A DNA stretch of 64,000 nt. It comes from Curvibacter sp. CHRR-16 (GTDB lineage Bacteria > Pseudomonadota > Gammaproteobacteria > Burkholderiales > Burkholderiaceae_C). Under the pieces are notes generated by a model that saw only the letters and a list, made by a program, of their open reading frames with translations, did not search any database and had not been told where the DNA came from. Every line of letters starts with the position of its first letter. The stretch's first letter is position 1. This document shows, piece by piece, positions 1 to 11,834 of this stretch. The stretch is from contig NZ_JAHCSH010000003.1 in the NCBI RefSeq assembly GCF_018474005.1, forward strand, positions 124,001 through 188,000, written 5' to 3'. The position numbers were made by a program, and so were the translations under genes.

Positions 1-2061
1 TATGCCTTGGGCGATCAGATAGAAAAAACGCTCAATGCGATCTTGGTTGAGCGTGTGCAATCAGCCCAGTCACATTTGCGCACTGTCGTGGTCGGCTGCG
101 CTGCTTTGTTGCTGGCCATTGTGGCATTGGGCTGGATCATCAGCCGCTCTATTACCCAACCACTCAATGAAGCCGTGCAAGCCACGCAAATGGTTGCGCG
201 TGGCGAATTGAACTTCTCAGTCCAAGTGCAGGGTAGTAACGAGACTGCGCAATTGCTCCAATCCGTCGCTCGCATGCAAAACACACTGCAAGGCTTTGTG
301 ACCGAACAACAAGCCATGGCCAAAGCCCACGAAGCGGGCGCACTGGACGCCATAATTTCCACAGCAGACCTCCCTGGCATATACAGCGAATTGGCACGCT
401 CCATTAACGATTTGGTACGGGCGCATATCGATGTCAAGATGCGAGTTGTGGAACTGATTGGTGACTATGCACAAGGCAAACTGGATGCACAGATGCCTCG
501 TCTTCCAGGCCAAAAAGCACGCATCAGCGCAGCCATGGATCAGGTTCAGGCTGCCATGCGCGATGCACAAGAGGCGGCTATTTCCAACGCCCGCATCGTG
601 CAAGCGCTCAACAAAGCCACCACCAACATCATGCTGGCCGATACCAATGGCATCATCGTCTTTGTGAATGAAACGGCGCAACGCCTGATGGAACGCAGCG
701 AAGCGGAAATTCGTAAAGTATTGCCGCACTTTGATGCCCGCAAAATCAGCGGCGCGAACATCGACATCTTCCATAAAAATCCGTCGCACCAGCGATCCAT
801 GTTGAGCCAATTACAAGGGGCACACCGAACCCAAATTCAAATGGGCAATATGTATTTCGGGCTGATAGCCAGTCCCATAGTTGATGCCCAAGGCACACGT
901 TTGGGCACAGTGGTGGAGTGGATTGACCGCACCACCGAAGTAACCATAGAAAAAGAAGTGGAAACTGTGGTGCAAGCAGCCGCACAAGGCGAGTTCAGCA
1001 TGCGCCTTGATCCAGAAGGCAAGACAGGGTTCTTTGCCGGCTTGTCCACCAACATGAACACCCTGCTGGACACCAGCGAGCAAGGTCTCAAAGACATTGC
1101 CACGCTGATGAAGGCTTTGGCTGATGGCAATCTGACCCAGCGCATTGAGCGCGACTACGCGGGACTCTTTGGTGAAGTGAAAGACGCTGCCAACGCCACG
1201 GTAGACAACCTAACCCGCGTACTGGGCGAAGTCAGCAGTGCAGCCGAATCACTCAATGGTGCAGCCGGACAAGTGAGTGCCACTGCACAAAGTCTGAGCC
1301 AAGCGGCCAGCGAGCAAGCCGCCAGCGTGGAGGAAACCACGGCGCAAATCGACACCATGAGCGCCTCCATCAGCCAAAACAGCGACAACGCCCGCGTGAC
1401 CGATGGCATGGCGACCAAAACCAGCAAAGAAGCGGTGGAAGGCGGTCAAGCCGTGCTGCATACGGTAGATGCAATGAAGAAAATTGCCAGCAAGATCGCC
1501 ATCGTGGACGACATTGCCTACCAAACCAATTTGCTAGCACTGAACGCAGCCATTGAGGCAGCACGCGCTGGCGAACATGGCAAGGGCTTTGCCGTGGTGG
1601 CTGCAGAAGTGCGCAAACTGGCCGAACGCAGCCAAGAAGCCGCCAAAGAGATTGGTGATTTGGCCAGTTCCTCTGTATCCACGGCAGAGCACGCGGGCAA
1701 GCTGCTGAGCGAAATCGTGCCCAGCATCCAAAAAACCAGCGAGTTGGTGCAAGAAATTGCCGCCGCCAGCAGTGAGCAAAGCGAAAGCGTGACACAAATT
1801 GGCGGGGCCATGGGACAACTCTCCCGCGCTACCCAGCAAAACGCCAGCGCCAGTGAGGAGTTGGCAGCCACCAGCGAAGAACTGTCAGGCCAAGCGTCCA
1901 ACCTGCTATCGAGCGTGGCGTTTTTCAAGACTGGTACCACGACACTTACCGCTCAGCACTTGCCCCATGGCATAGAGCGCCGTCGCATCGGCACCATAGA
2001 AACAGCCACTGTGCAACGCCTTCCCAATAGTGGTGCCAGTGGCAATTTCAAACCGTACTAA
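1..2061 (+). CDS. Methyl-accepting chemotaxis protein, 5' end outside window
   Basis: The reading frame is open at base 1, so the N-terminus (first membrane segment and periplasmic sensor) lies outside the window. What remains shows one transmembrane segment (about residues 26-48 counted from base 7), a HAMP linker beginning [20 protein letters not shown], a PAS-like domain around residues 200-310 ([20 protein letters not shown]), a second HAMP-like stretch ([18 protein letters not shown]), and the long MCP signalling coiled coil from about 420 to 640. The conserved hairpin tip is intact ([20 protein letters not shown]). The protein would bind CheW/CheA at the inner membrane and control flagellar rotation. 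The ligand cannot be inferred. Its stop codon overlaps the stop of the convergent RND gene. Confidence 0.93.
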   Translation, partial: YALGDQIEKTLNAILVERVQSAQSHLRTVVVGCAALLLAIVALGWIISRSITQPLNEAVQATQMVARGELNFSVQVQGSNETAQLLQSVARMQNTLQGFVTEQQAMAKAHEAGALDAIISTADLPGIYSELARSINDLVRAHIDVKMRVVELIGDYAQGKLDAQMPRLPGQKARISAAMDQVQAAMRDAQEAAISNARIVQALNKATTNIMLADTNGIIVFVNETAQRLMERSEAEIRKVLPHFDARKISGANIDIFHKNPSHQRSMLSQLQGAHRTQIQMGNMYFGLIASPIVDAQGTRLGTVVEWIDRTTEVTIEKEVETVVQAAAQGEFSMRLDPEGKTGFFAGLSTNMNTLLDTSEQGLKDIATLMKALADGNLTQRIERDYAGLFGEVKDAANATVDNLTRVLGEVSSAAESLNGAAGQVSATAQSLSQAASEQAASVEETTAQIDTMSASISQNSDNARVTDGMATKTSKEAVEGGQAVLHTVDAMKKIASKIAIVDDIAYQTNLLALNAAIEAARAGEHGKGFAVVAAEVRKLAERSQEAAKEIGDLASSSVSTAEHAGKLLSEIVPSIQKTSELVQEIAAASSEQSESVTQIGGAMGQLSRATQQNASASEELAATSEELSGQASNLLSSVAFFKTGTTTLTAQHLPHGIERRRIGTIETATVQRLPNSGASGNFKPY

Positions 2062-5000
2062 GCAGCAGCGGTGTGGGGGTTCTCGGGCGTGGTAATGGGC
2101 CCCCTGCCGCTAAAACGCTCCAGCAAGAGGTAGAGCACAGGTGTGATGAACAGTGTGATGGCTTGTGAAAAAACCAAACCACCACACACCGCCAAGCCCA
2201 AGGGCTGGCGCAGTTCTGCGCCCGCACCAAGACCCAAAGCGATTGGCAAAGCCCCCATGAGCGCTGCCAATGTTGTCATCATGATGGGGCGGAAACGCAA
2301 CACACAGGCTTCGCGTATGGCCTGCGCTGGTGTCATGCCTTGGTGACGCTGCGCATCAAGCGCAAAGTCAATCATCATGATGGCGTTCTTCTTCACGATA
2401 CCGATGAGCAAAACCAAACCGATGGTGGCAATCAAGGTCAGGTCTTGCCCAAAGAGCATGAGCGTAGCCAGAGCACCCACCGCCGCCGACGGTAAACCCG
2501 CTAGGATGGTGATGGGGTGGATGTAACTCTCGTACAGCACACCCAGCAGCACGTAAATGACCAACAGCGCGGCCACGACCAAGACAGCTTGGCTGCCTTG
2601 CGAGCTTTTGAATACCGCAGCATCGCCACCATAGCTGGTAATGATGGAATCGGGCATCTTGATCTCTTCGCGCAAGGCATCTATCTTGGCCGTGGCTTCG
2701 CCTAAAGCGACACCGGGGGACAAGTTGAACGACACCGTCACTGCCTGCAACTGTCCTACGTGGTTGATGGCCGTTGGCCCCACCGTGCGCTCGACGGTTG
2801 TAAAGGCACTCAGCGGTACCAATGTGCCACCGCTGGAGCGGACATACAGGTTATTGAGCGCCTGCTCGTCTTGCTTGGCTTCCGGAGCCACTTCCATGAT
2901 CACTTGGTAGGTGTCGGTCGGCAGGTAAATGGTGGAGACTTGGCGCTCCCCAAAAGCGCTGTACAGCGCACTGCGCACCGCATCCATGGAAACACCCAAG
3001 GTGTTGGCGCGGTCGCGGTCTATTTTGAGCTGGGCCTGCAACCCCCGGAATTGGGCATCGCTGGTCACGTCCTTAAAGGCCGAATCGGCGCGCATTTTTT
3101 CCTGCAGTTGGCGCGCCCAGTTGCCAATCTCATCAGGGCGCACACTTTGCAAAATGTATTGGTACTGGGCCTTGCTCTGGCGTCCACCCAGCTGCAAGTT
3201 TTGCACAGCACGCATGAAGACGTTGATGCCTGCCACACCACGCAGCTTCTTGCGCAAACCCTCTATGACCTCTTTGGCTGGAGGGCGTTGGTCGCGGGGT
3301 TTCAAGGTGACAAACATGCGGCCTTGGTTTTGCGAACCATTGCCGCCATTGAACGAACTCACGGCGGCAACGCTGTCATCTTTGCGGATGATGGCTGCCA
3401 CACGCTCTTGCAGCTTCACCATGGCCTCAAACGAGACATCTTCCGATGCCTCAGTGGTGACCTGAATTTGCCCAATATCTTCTTCGGGGAAGAACCCTTT
3501 GGGGATGATGATCATGAGCCACACAGTGGCAACAAAAGTGGCAGCAGCCACCAGCAAAATCACCAAACGATGTGCTAAAGCCCAATCCAGCATGCGCGTG
3601 TACACACGCAGTACCGCATCAAAACCACGCTCAAACTGGCGCACCAACCAACCTGGTTGTTTTTTGTGCTCTTCATCGGTCAAAAACTTGGCGGCCAACA
3701 TAGGCACCAAGGTCAGTGACACAAAGGCCGAAACGATGATGGACAAGCCCACGACCACCGCAAACTCGTGGAACAACAGACCAATCACCCCTGGCATAAA
3801 AAAAATGGGGATGAACACCGCAATGAGCGAGGTGGAAATGGAAATGATGGTGAAGCCCACCTCCCGTGCGCCACGCAACGCGGCCTGGAACGGCGGCATG
3901 CCATCCTCCACATGGCGAATGATGTTCTCCAGCACCACAATGGCATCGTCCACCACCAAACCCACCGCCAAGGTAAGGCCCAGCAAGGAAATATTGTCCA
4001 AGCTGTAATGCAAGCCCCACAGCAAAGCAATGGCCCCCATCAAGGACACAGGCAGAGACAACGATGGAATGACGGTGGCAACAAAGCGGCGCAAGAACAA
4101 AAAGATCACCAACACCACCAACACAATCGTGCCCAGCAAGGTCAAGCTGACATCATGCAAGGCTTCTCGTATCGACAGAGAACGGTCGTTCACCGGTGTC
4201 ATGCTGACCGATTGCGGCATTTGAGCCTGCAAACCGGGCAAGGCTGCGCGAATCGCATCCACCACCTTCACCGTATTGGCGCTGGGTTGCCGCAGTACCG
4301 CCAAGGTAATGCTGTTGTCACCATTGAAGGTGGCCCAGCTCTTGAGCGTTTCCAGACTGTCCTCCACTTTGGCCACATCACGCAGGCGCACCGGGTTGCC
4401 GCCCTTGTTGCTGATGATGAGGTTGGCAAAGTCTTGCGCGTTCTTGAGCTGCTTGTTGGCTTGCACCACCAAGGTTTGCTGCGGCCCCTCTAGCGTGCCT
4501 ACAGGCGTATTGGCGTTGGCGGCTTTCAGCGCTGTGCTGACCTCATCCAGACCAATGCCCGCCAAAGCCAACGCTTGCGGATTGACCCGCACTCGCACTG
4601 CATAGCGCTTGGACCCGAATGTGTTGACCTGCGCTACCCCATCGATGGTGGACAGCGTGGGCACTATCAGATGGTCAGCGTAGTCTTGCAAATCCGATAA
4701 GGACATAGACGGCGACTGCAAGGCGATCAGCAAAATCGGCGCATCCGCAGGATTGACCTTGCGGTACGAAGGCGGATTGGTCATATCGCTGGGCAAACTG
4801 CGCTGGGCACGCAGCAGCGCTGCCTGCACATCCACCGCCGCCGCATCGATATTGCGCGATTCGTCAAACTCCAGCGTCAAGGACGTACTGCCCAAAAGAC
4901 TACTGGAACTGATGGTTTTAAGACCCGGCACCGTTTGGAATTGTTTTTCCAACGGCAATGCCACCGAAATAGCCATGGTCTCTGGACTGGCACCGGGCAA

Positions 5001-5153
5001 GGAGGCCGACACGTTAATCACTGGCGTGTCATAGCTGGGCAATGCAGCTACCGGGATGCTGCGGTAGCCAATCACACCTGCCGCCACAATGGCGACGTTC
5101 AGCAGCACCGTCATCACCGGACGACGGATAAACAACTCGGAAAAGTTCATCAT
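2058..5153 (-). CDS. RND efflux permease, HAE1/MdtB-MdtC type
   Basis: 1031-residue inner-membrane proton/drug antiporter of the AcrB superfamily. It starts with the typical N-terminus ([16 protein letters not shown], first membrane helix), has two large periplasmic loops and two groups of membrane helices. The proton-relay aspartates are present in TM4 ([13 protein letters not shown]402-D403) and the matching lysine in TM10 ([15 protein letters not shown]). Length and the [17 protein letters not shown] opening fit the MdtB/MdtC/OqxB-like group rather than metal exporters. The start overlaps the stop of the adaptor gene upstream by four bases (ATGA), so the two are translationally coupled. 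No outer-membrane channel gene is adjacent. Substrate is unknown; multidrug or detergent-like compounds are typical. Confidence 0.93.
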   Translation of the reverse strand: MMNFSELFIRRPVMTVLLNVAIVAAGVIGYRSIPVAALPSYDTPVINVSASLPGASPETMAISVALPLEKQFQTVPGLKTISSSSLLGSTSLTLEFDESRNIDAAAVDVQAALLRAQRSLPSDMTNPPSYRKVNPADAPILLIALQSPSMSLSDLQDYADHLIVPTLSTIDGVAQVNTFGSKRYAVRVRVNPQALALAGIGLDEVSTALKAANANTPVGTLEGPQQTLVVQANKQLKNAQDFANLIISNKGGNPVRLRDVAKVEDSLETLKSWATFNGDNSITLAVLRQPSANTVKVVDAIRAALPGLQAQMPQSVSMTPVNDRSLSIREALHDVSLTLLGTIVLVVLVIFLFLRRFVATVIPSLSLPVSLMGAIALLWGLHYSLDNISLLGLTLAVGLVVDDAIVVLENIIRHVEDGMPPFQAALRGAREVGFTIISISTSLIAVFIPIFFMPGVIGLLFHEFAVVVGLSIIVSAFVSLTLVPMLAAKFLTDEEHKKQPGWLVRQFERGFDAVLRVYTRMLDWALAHRLVILLVAAATFVATVWLMIIIPKGFFPEEDIGQIQVTTEASEDVSFEAMVKLQERVAAIIRKDDSVAAVSSFNGGNGSQNQGRMFVTLKPRDQRPPAKEVIEGLRKKLRGVAGINVFMRAVQNLQLGGRQSKAQYQYILQSVRPDEIGNWARQLQEKMRADSAFKDVTSDAQFRGLQAQLKIDRDRANTLGVSMDAVRSALYSAFGERQVSTIYLPTDTYQVIMEVAPEAKQDEQALNNLYVRSSGGTLVPLSAFTTVERTVGPTAINHVGQLQAVTVSFNLSPGVALGEATAKIDALREEIKMPDSIITSYGGDAAVFKSSQGSQAVLVVAALLVIYVLLGVLYESYIHPITILAGLPSAAVGALATLMLFGQDLTLIATIGLVLLIGIVKKNAIMMIDFALDAQRHQGMTPAQAIREACVLRFRPIMMTTLAALMGALPIALGLGAGAELRQPLGLAVCGGLVFSQAITLFITPVLYLLLERFSGRGPITTPENPHTAAA

Positions 5154-6310
5154 GGCGTTTTCTCGGCGGCTGGTTTGGCGGCTTTCTCGGCACCGTCTTT
5201 GCTAGGCTCTTTCACATTCACCGTGGCGTTGGGACGCAGATTTTGTTTGCCATCTTGCACCACCTTATCGCCTGCCTTGAGGCCAGTCACAGCGACCATA
5301 CCGGCTTCGGCATACAGCACTTGCACTGGGCGCTGAAGGGCCTTTCCGTCTTCCACCACATACACCATGGCACCACGGGCCGCTTGGATGATGCAGTTCT
5401 GTGGAATGACCACGGCATCCTTCAAATTGCCCACGGTTTGTGACACCTCGACAAAAGCCCCCGGCCACAAACGCAACTTGTTGTTGGCAAAAACCGCCTT
5501 GGCTTTAACAGTCCCCGAACTGGCATCCACCGTACTGTCCACAAACTGCAACTTGCCTTGGAAGGCTTCCCCAGAGTCGGTCAAGCGCGCCTGCACAGGT
5601 GCTCCGCCTTTTTGCAAAGCGCTCAAGGCATCCTGTAAGTTGCGTTGGGGCAAGTTAAAAGCCACGCCCATCGGATCCATCTGCGTGATGGTCACCAAGC
5701 TGGTTTGATTGGCTTGCACCAAGCTGCCCACATTCAGGTTGACCGCACCAGCGCGCCCTGAGCGTGGGGCTTTGATTTGTGCATACGTCAGATTCACCTT
5801 GACCGCATCAATAGCAGCTTGATCAGCCGCCACAGTGGCAGTTTGGGCCTCGACCTGTGCCAACGCCGTATCCACGGCCCCTTGGGAGACGAAATTTTGT
5901 GCTTGCAATTGGCGCGCACGCTCTAGCTGCCGCTTGGCATCTGCCAGCGAGGCTTGGTCTTTGGCCAATTGGGCTTGGGCTTTGGCCAAGTTCGCCTCAT
6001 CCGCTCGGGAATCCAATGTGAACAGCAGCTGGCCTGCCTGAACAAATTGCCCCTCTTGAAAATGCACTTTCTGGATCGTGCTGCTCACCATAGAGCGCAC
6101 ATCGATAGTTGTGAGTGGCGTGACCACGCCACTGGCCTTGAGCGAGACAGCCATGTCTTTGGCTTGGGCCACTACGGTCATTACCGTAACTGCGCTGCTC
6201 GCCGATTTGCTAGCGGCGTTAGGGGCATCTGCTGCCCATGCAACTCCACCAGCAGGAAGAATGAACGCAGCCCAAACCAAGGCTGCCACGGACGTGTGGG
6301 CCAACTTCAT
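5150..6310 (-). CDS. RND periplasmic adaptor (membrane fusion protein), MdtA-like
   Basis: About 386 residues. A Sec signal sequence (LAHTSVAALVWAAFILPAGG) is followed by a first barrel/lipoyl half (SMVSSTIQKVHFQEGQFVQAGQLLFTLD), a coiled-coil hairpin rich in Ala/Gln/Lys, the second lipoyl half (YAQIKAPRSGRAG) and a C-terminal beta-barrel. The Lys/Ala/Pro-rich tail is dispensable-looking. I chose the ATG at 6310; the frame also has an in-frame TTG at 6331. It would link the downstream RND permease to an outer-membrane channel. An 11-base-pair inverted repeat lies about 50 bases upstream of this start. Confidence 0.9.
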   Translation of the reverse strand: MKLAHTSVAALVWAAFILPAGGVAWAADAPNAASKSASSAVTVMTVVAQAKDMAVSLKASGVVTPLTTIDVRSMVSSTIQKVHFQEGQFVQAGQLLFTLDSRADEANLAKAQAQLAKDQASLADAKRQLERARQLQAQNFVSQGAVDTALAQVEAQTATVAADQAAIDAVKVNLTYAQIKAPRSGRAGAVNLNVGSLVQANQTSLVTITQMDPMGVAFNLPQRNLQDALSALQKGGAPVQARLTDSGEAFQGKLQFVDSTVDASSGTVKAKAVFANNKLRLWPGAFVEVSQTVGNLKDAVVIPQNCIIQAARGAMVYVVEDGKALQRPVQVLYAEAGMVAVTGLKAGDKVVQDGKQNLRPNATVNVKEPSKDGAEKAAKPAAEKTP

Positions 6311-6362
6311 GTGCAAGAACTTTCTGGACAATAGACCGCCAACGCGGTGGGACTAGATACGA

Positions 6363-6389
6363 CAACAGCGCTTGGAAGAAGCGCTGTTG
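6363..6389. promoter_or_regulatory. Perfect 11-bp inverted repeat between two RND operons
   Basis: CAACAGCGCTT (6363-6373), a five-base loop, then AAGCGCTGTTG (6379-6389). It lies between the end of the csoR-like gene and the start of the MdtA-like gene, both on the minus strand. It can be the rho-independent-like 3' end of the upstream operon (though no T-run follows on the minus strand) or an operator for the MdtA/MdtB-like pair. The symmetry is seen directly; the role is inference. Confidence 0.5.
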
Positions 6390-6477
6390 AAAAAGTTCCA
6401 ATCAGTGTATGCCAGCGACGTGTCAGTTGTCGTACGTGTTAGTACCGAAACGCCATAGTTGCATAGGCGTTTTGCTA

Positions 6478-6813
6478 TTAACGCAATCTAGCCAGCATGG
6501 TTTCCAAGTTGGCGATCATCTCGGCCATACCCTCACCCTCTGCCGCCTCAGGTGGCAAGCGACGCTCCAGCTCTTGCTCTAAGAAGCACAGCGTCATGCG
6601 CAAGTAGGTGCTGTCCAGCGCCTTGCGCACTGCCGCAAACTGCTGGCCGATCTGCAGGCAGTCTTCGCCCTCTTCCACCATGCGCTGGATGCCACGCAGC
6701 TGGCCTTCTGCGCGGCGCAAGCGGTTAAGCACATCGGTGCGTGCGGATTCATTGGTCAGAGAAGTCACTTGGCAGTTATCCAGAGAAAGTGGGTTGTCCA
6801 ACGGAGTGGGCAT
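6478..6813 (-). CDS. CsoR/FrmR-family (DUF156) transcriptional repressor with atypical cysteine pattern
   Basis: 111-residue all-helical repressor. The family core is clear: LNRLRRAEGQLRGIQRMVEE (DNA-contacting helix 1), then EDCLQIGQQFAAVRKALD. C52 matches the conserved first cysteine of CsoR, FrmR, RcnR and CstR. By gap-free alignment the position of the copper-ligand/formaldehyde-site histidine is F77 and the second Cys position of CsoR/CstR is E81; instead there is C76. This speaks against Cu(I) or Ni sensing and leaves thiol chemistry (persulfide, electrophile) as an option. A good ribosome site (GGTAGGA) precedes the ATG. It is the last gene of the RND-DUF2892-rhodanese operon and probably represses it through the palindromes at 11835-11872. 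Confidence 0.88.
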   Translation of the reverse strand: MPTPLDNPLSLDNCQVTSLTNESARTDVLNRLRRAEGQLRGIQRMVEEGEDCLQIGQQFAAVRKALDSTYLRMTLCFLEQELERRLPPEAAEGEGMAEMIANLETMLARLR

Positions 6814-6853
6814 ATTGTCCTACCTTTCACATTGCAGCTATACCTTGCCATCC

Positions 6854-7195
6854 TTAGTAGCGGGGAATGCTGGGATCGCGGGTCAATGCCCACGCATCAA
6901 TGCCGCCTGCGATATTGGCCACGTGGTCAAACCCTTGCTCTTTGAGGAACATAGCCACGCGCTGGCTGCGTCCACCGTGGTGGCACAGGCATGCCACGGG
7001 TCGGTCGCGCTCCAGTTCGTGCACGCGGGCCGGTATGGTGCCCATAGGAATAGCCAGCACCTCCAAGCCAGGCGCTTGCACGCTGGCAAACTGCACCTCA
7101 TGCGGCTCGCGCACATCAATCACGAGCAAAGGAGCCGATTCGCCCAGCGACTTGTGCCAGCTCTCCAAGGTTTCAGGGGTGATTTGTACGACCAT
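6854..7195 (-). CDS. Single-domain rhodanese (sulfurtransferase)
   Basis: 113 residues, one rhodanese domain of the GlpE/PspE size. The active-site loop CHHGGRS (C71 to S77) carries the catalytic cysteine and the conserved Gly-Arg; the CH2-type motif VIDVREPHEV lies near residue 25 and the C-terminal NIAGGIDAWA is typical. No signal peptide, so cytoplasmic. Such enzymes move sulfane sulfur between persulfides, thiosulfate, cyanide or glutathione. An AAGGAG ribosome site lies 10 bases before the ATG. It sits between a DUF2892 membrane protein and a CsoR-type repressor, a grouping seen in sulfide/persulfide-related operons, which supports a sulfane-sulfur role for the operon. Confidence 0.92.
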   Translation of the reverse strand: MVVQITPETLESWHKSLGESAPLLVIDVREPHEVQFASVQAPGLEVLAIPMGTIPARVHELERDRPVACLCHHGGRSQRVAMFLKEQGFDHVANIAGGIDAWALTRDPSIPRY

Positions 7196-7209
7196 GGTGA
7201 AAAACTCCT

Positions 7210-7428
7210 TTATGACTTACACGCCGCCTCGGGAACGCCCAACTTTTTGAGCACGATGGCGGGCAAACAAAAATTGGTTATACCTGCTTGCAGCAGGTTC
7301 AACCCAGCAAAGGCCGTGATCGCCAAGAACCAATCGCTCACGTACAAGGGGCTAGCAGCAGCCCCTAAAGCCAATGACACCAGCACTATGGTGCCTGCCA
7401 GTATGCGGATGTAGCGCTCAACAGTCAT
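7210..7428 (-). CDS. Small inner-membrane protein, DUF2892 (YgaP C-terminal type)
   Basis: 72 residues with two predicted membrane segments (IRILAGTIVLVSLALGAA and WFLAITAFAGLNLLQAGITN) followed by a short tail LGVPEAACKS. This is the DUF2892 fold that forms the membrane anchor of YgaP, where it is fused to a rhodanese domain. Here the rhodanese is a separate gene directly downstream (14 bases away), so the two proteins may form the split equivalent of YgaP. The tail has a cysteine (ACKS) and the second helix another (TNFCLPA). Strong AAGGAG ribosome site. The start lies three bases after the stop of the RND gene. Confidence 0.85.
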   Translation of the reverse strand: MTVERYIRILAGTIVLVSLALGAAASPLYVSDWFLAITAFAGLNLLQAGITNFCLPAIVLKKLGVPEAACKS

Positions 7429-7431
7429 AAA

Positions 7432-10400
7432 TCACTCCTTGTCGTGGGGTTGATGGGTCAGGGCAAAGTACAGAACCGGGATCACCACCAGCGTGAGCAC
7501 GGTGGACACCAAAATGCCAAAAATCAAGGACACCGCCAGCCCATTGAAGATGGGGTCATCCAGAATGAAAAATGCCCCAATCATGGCGGCCAAGCCCGTC
7601 AACACAATGGGCTGGGCACGCACTGCGGCAGACTGCAGCACCGCATCGTGCAGCGTGCTGCCTTGTGCTAACTGCAGTTCGATAAAGTCCACCAAGAGGA
7701 TGGAGTTGCGCACGATGATGCCCGCCAAAGCGATCATGCCAATCATGCTGGTGGCTGTGAACTGCGCGCCCAGCAGCGCATGACCGGGCATCACCCCAAT
7801 GATGGTCAGCGGTATGGGGGTCATGATGATGAGTGGGGTGCGATAGCTCTTGAATTGCGCCACCACCAACAGGTAAATCAGCACCAGCCCCACGGCATAT
7901 GCTGCGCCCATGTCGCGGAAGGTTTCGTAGGTGATTTGCGATTCACCATCCCACTTGACGCTGTAACTGCGGTACTGGTCTTGGGGTGGCTGTATCCAGT
8001 GCTCCTGCAGTGCATCGGTATCCGCCTGGAGAGTGCCCAACAAGCGGCTGCGCGCATCAAACAAGCCATACAGGGGTGAATCGAGCTGCCCCGCCATATC
8101 GGCCATGACGTAGCTCACGCCGCGCAGGTCTTTGGTATAGAGCGGTTTGTCTATCACGCCCATGTGCACCTGCACCAACTCACTCAAGGGCACTAGCTGG
8201 CCATTGGCCGCGCGCAAAGGCATAGCCAGCAGGGCGTCCAAGCCGACCTGCTGTTCGGGGGGCAATTGCAAACGCACTGGCACGGGGTATTTGCTGTAGC
8301 CATCGTGCAGATAAGCAGCGTCGCTGCCACTCAGGGCAGCGGTCACCGTTTGCGCCACGTCCGAGACAGAAATACCCAAGCTCTCCGCACGCTGGCGACG
8401 CACCTGCACGAGTGCGCGCGGCGCATCTTCGCGCACCGTGGTATCCACACCCACAATGTCCGGTGTCGTGCGCAACACCTGTACAATGCGCCCGGCCCAT
8501 TGCTGGCGGCCTGCTTCGTCGGGGCCGTACACCTCGGCCACCAAGGGGCTCATGACGGGTGGACCGGGTGGCACTTCCACCACTTTCACCTTCGCACCCC
8601 AATGCTTGGCTATTTGCTCCAGTTGGGGGCGCAGGCGCTGTGCGATCACGTGGCTTTTGTCTGCACGGTGGTGTTTGTCCACCAGATTGACCTGCAAATC
8701 GCCCTGCTCTGCTTCGCTGCGCAGGTAGTACTGGCGCACCAAACCATTGAAGGTAATGGGCGCTGCCGTACCGGCATACCCCTGCACATGGGTGACCTCT
8801 GCTTGCTGCGTCAAGAATGCGCCCATTTCGTGCAGCACTGCAGCGGTGTCCTCCAGCGCTGTGCCTGCAGGCATATCCACTACCACCTGAAATTCGCTCT
8901 TGTTGTCAAAGGGCAGCATCTTGAGCACCACACCCAACGCGCTGCTGGGCACCAAAGCCAAGCCGATTGACAGCATCAGTGCCAAGCCAATACCCGCCAA
9001 CAAGGCCCAGCGCCTTTGGGCCTTGTCCAAGAAAGGACGCAGAATGCCCGCCAGCAGGCGGTGCACGCGCCCTGTACCAGCCACTTCTGCTGCACTGTGC
9101 CCGACATGGGTTTGCCGTCCAGCAGGATGGGGGCCATGCTCCTTCATGAGGCGCAACGCCAGCCAAGGAGTCACCGTAAAAGCAATCGCCAAAGACAAGG
9201 CCATACCCAAGCTGGAGTTGATGGGGATAGGCCCCATGTACGGCCCCATCAAGCCTGTGACAAAAGCCATGGGCAAGAGCGCTGCGATCACCGTCAACGT
9301 TGCCAATATGGTGGGGCCACCTACTTCGTCCACCGCTGCAGGGATGATTTGCCGCAGCGTTTTGTGCGGTTCGAGTTGCTGGTGCCGATGGATGTTTTCC
9401 ACCACCACGATGGCATCGTCCACCAAAATCCCTATCGAAAAGATCAGCGCAAACAGGCTAACCCGGTTGAGGGTAAAGCCCCAAGCCCAGCTAGCAAACA
9501 AGGTCACCGTGAGCGTCAATATCACCGCAGCGCCCACGATGACAGCTTCACGCCGCCCCAGCGCAATGCCTACCAACACAATGACCGAGATGGTGGCAAA
9601 TGCCAGTTTCTGAATCAACTTGTTGGCCTTCTCGGCTGCGGTCGCACCGTAGTCCCGGCTGACCGTGACCTCCACCCCTTCAGGTATGACCGTGTTGCGC
9701 AGCATGTCCAGCTGCGCTTGCACGCCTTGCGACACATCCACCGCATTGGCACCCGGCTTTTTACTCACCTGCAGTGTCACAGCGGGGTAGCTTTGGCCTG
9801 CATGCTGCGCGTCACCGGCTTGGCCCGGCATGTGCCATACATACTGGGTGGGCTGGCTGGCGGCGGCTTGCACCTCGGCCACATCCCGCAAGTAAACGGG
9901 TTTGTCCTTGTACACGCCGACCACCATGTCGGCCACATCATCGGCATTGCGCAAAAACTCTCCTGCCTGCACGGCCACGGTTCCGCTGTGTCCGGCACCT
10001 TGCAGCACCTGCCCTGCAGGCATACCCATATTGGCAGCAGCAATGGTCTGCTGCAGAGTGAGCACATCCACACCCCGCTCACGCATGCGATAGGGGTTGA
10101 GCACTATTTGTACTACTCGCTGGCTACCGCCTAGGGTTTGTACCTCACGTACGCCGGCTACAGTTTTGATTTCCGCCTCTAGGCTATGCGCCACCGCCAG
10201 CAACTCCACGCTGGGGCGTGCATCGGTACTCCACAAAGTTATGGCGGTTACGGGTACATCGTCAATGCCTTTGGGTTTAATGACGGGAGACAACGTGCCC
10301 AAGCCCTTGGGCAACCAGTCCTGGTGGGCATTGAGTACGTCATAAAGCCGCACCAAGGCTTCGGTGCGCGGCACGCCTACTTTGAACTGCACCGTCAGCA

Positions 10401-10716
10401 CCGCCATACCTGGGCGCGATACCGATGAGGTGTGCTCTATGCCTGCAATTTGTCCCAACACTTGCTCGGCCGGACGCGCCACCATGGCCTGCACATCGGC
10501 ACTGCTCGCACCGGGAAAGGCAATCAACACATTGGCCATGGTGACATTGATCTGCGGCTCTTCTTCACGCGGTGTAACCAGCACTGCAAACAGCCCTAGC
10601 AGCAAGGCCACCAACGCCAGCAGAGGGGTGATAGCGTTGTCTTGAAACAGTGCCGCCACTCGCCCAGAAAAACCCAATCTGGGCTGCGCATCGTGTGTTC
10701 GGTGGGGGGTATTCAC
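7432..10716 (-). CDS. RND-superfamily efflux permease of the rhodanese/CsoR operon
   Basis: About 1094 residues. The start is set at the GTG at 10716 because AAGGAGGA lies just upstream of it and overlaps the stop region of the adaptor gene; the longer frame from 10794 would add 26 unlike residues. TM1 (ITPLLALVALLLGLFAVLV) and the opening PREEEPQINVTMANVLI are typical of the AcrB-like group found beside rhodanese genes. The TM4 proton-relay pair is present (ILVDDAIVVVENI, D433-D434). The TM10 lysine seen in drug exporters is replaced by arginine (GIIVRNSILLVDF). The protein would export something with the adaptor encoded upstream. Context (rhodanese, DUF2892, CsoR-like) suggests a toxic sulfur species, electrophile or metal, but the substrate is not known. 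Confidence 0.9.
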   Translation of the reverse strand: MNTPHRTHDAQPRLGFSGRVAALFQDNAITPLLALVALLLGLFAVLVTPREEEPQINVTMANVLIAFPGASSADVQAMVARPAEQVLGQIAGIEHTSSVSRPGMAVLTVQFKVGVPRTEALVRLYDVLNAHQDWLPKGLGTLSPVIKPKGIDDVPVTAITLWSTDARPSVELLAVAHSLEAEIKTVAGVREVQTLGGSQRVVQIVLNPYRMRERGVDVLTLQQTIAAANMGMPAGQVLQGAGHSGTVAVQAGEFLRNADDVADMVVGVYKDKPVYLRDVAEVQAAASQPTQYVWHMPGQAGDAQHAGQSYPAVTLQVSKKPGANAVDVSQGVQAQLDMLRNTVIPEGVEVTVSRDYGATAAEKANKLIQKLAFATISVIVLVGIALGRREAVIVGAAVILTLTVTLFASWAWGFTLNRVSLFALIFSIGILVDDAIVVVENIHRHQQLEPHKTLRQIIPAAVDEVGGPTILATLTVIAALLPMAFVTGLMGPYMGPIPINSSLGMALSLAIAFTVTPWLALRLMKEHGPHPAGRQTHVGHSAAEVAGTGRVHRLLAGILRPFLDKAQRRWALLAGIGLALMLSIGLALVPSSALGVVLKMLPFDNKSEFQVVVDMPAGTALEDTAAVLHEMGAFLTQQAEVTHVQGYAGTAAPITFNGLVRQYYLRSEAEQGDLQVNLVDKHHRADKSHVIAQRLRPQLEQIAKHWGAKVKVVEVPPGPPVMSPLVAEVYGPDEAGRQQWAGRIVQVLRTTPDIVGVDTTVREDAPRALVQVRRQRAESLGISVSDVAQTVTAALSGSDAAYLHDGYSKYPVPVRLQLPPEQQVGLDALLAMPLRAANGQLVPLSELVQVHMGVIDKPLYTKDLRGVSYVMADMAGQLDSPLYGLFDARSRLLGTLQADTDALQEHWIQPPQDQYRSYSVKWDGESQITYETFRDMGAAYAVGLVLIYLLVVAQFKSYRTPLIIMTPIPLTIIGVMPGHALLGAQFTATSMIGMIALAGIIVRNSILLVDFIELQLAQGSTLHDAVLQSAAVRAQPIVLTGLAAMIGAFFILDDPIFNGLAVSLIFGILVSTVLTLVVIPVLYFALTHQPHDKE

Positions 10717-10726
10717 AGCTTCCTCC

Positions 10727-11824
<1,098 letters not shown>

Positions 11825-11834
11825 AGGTCACCTC

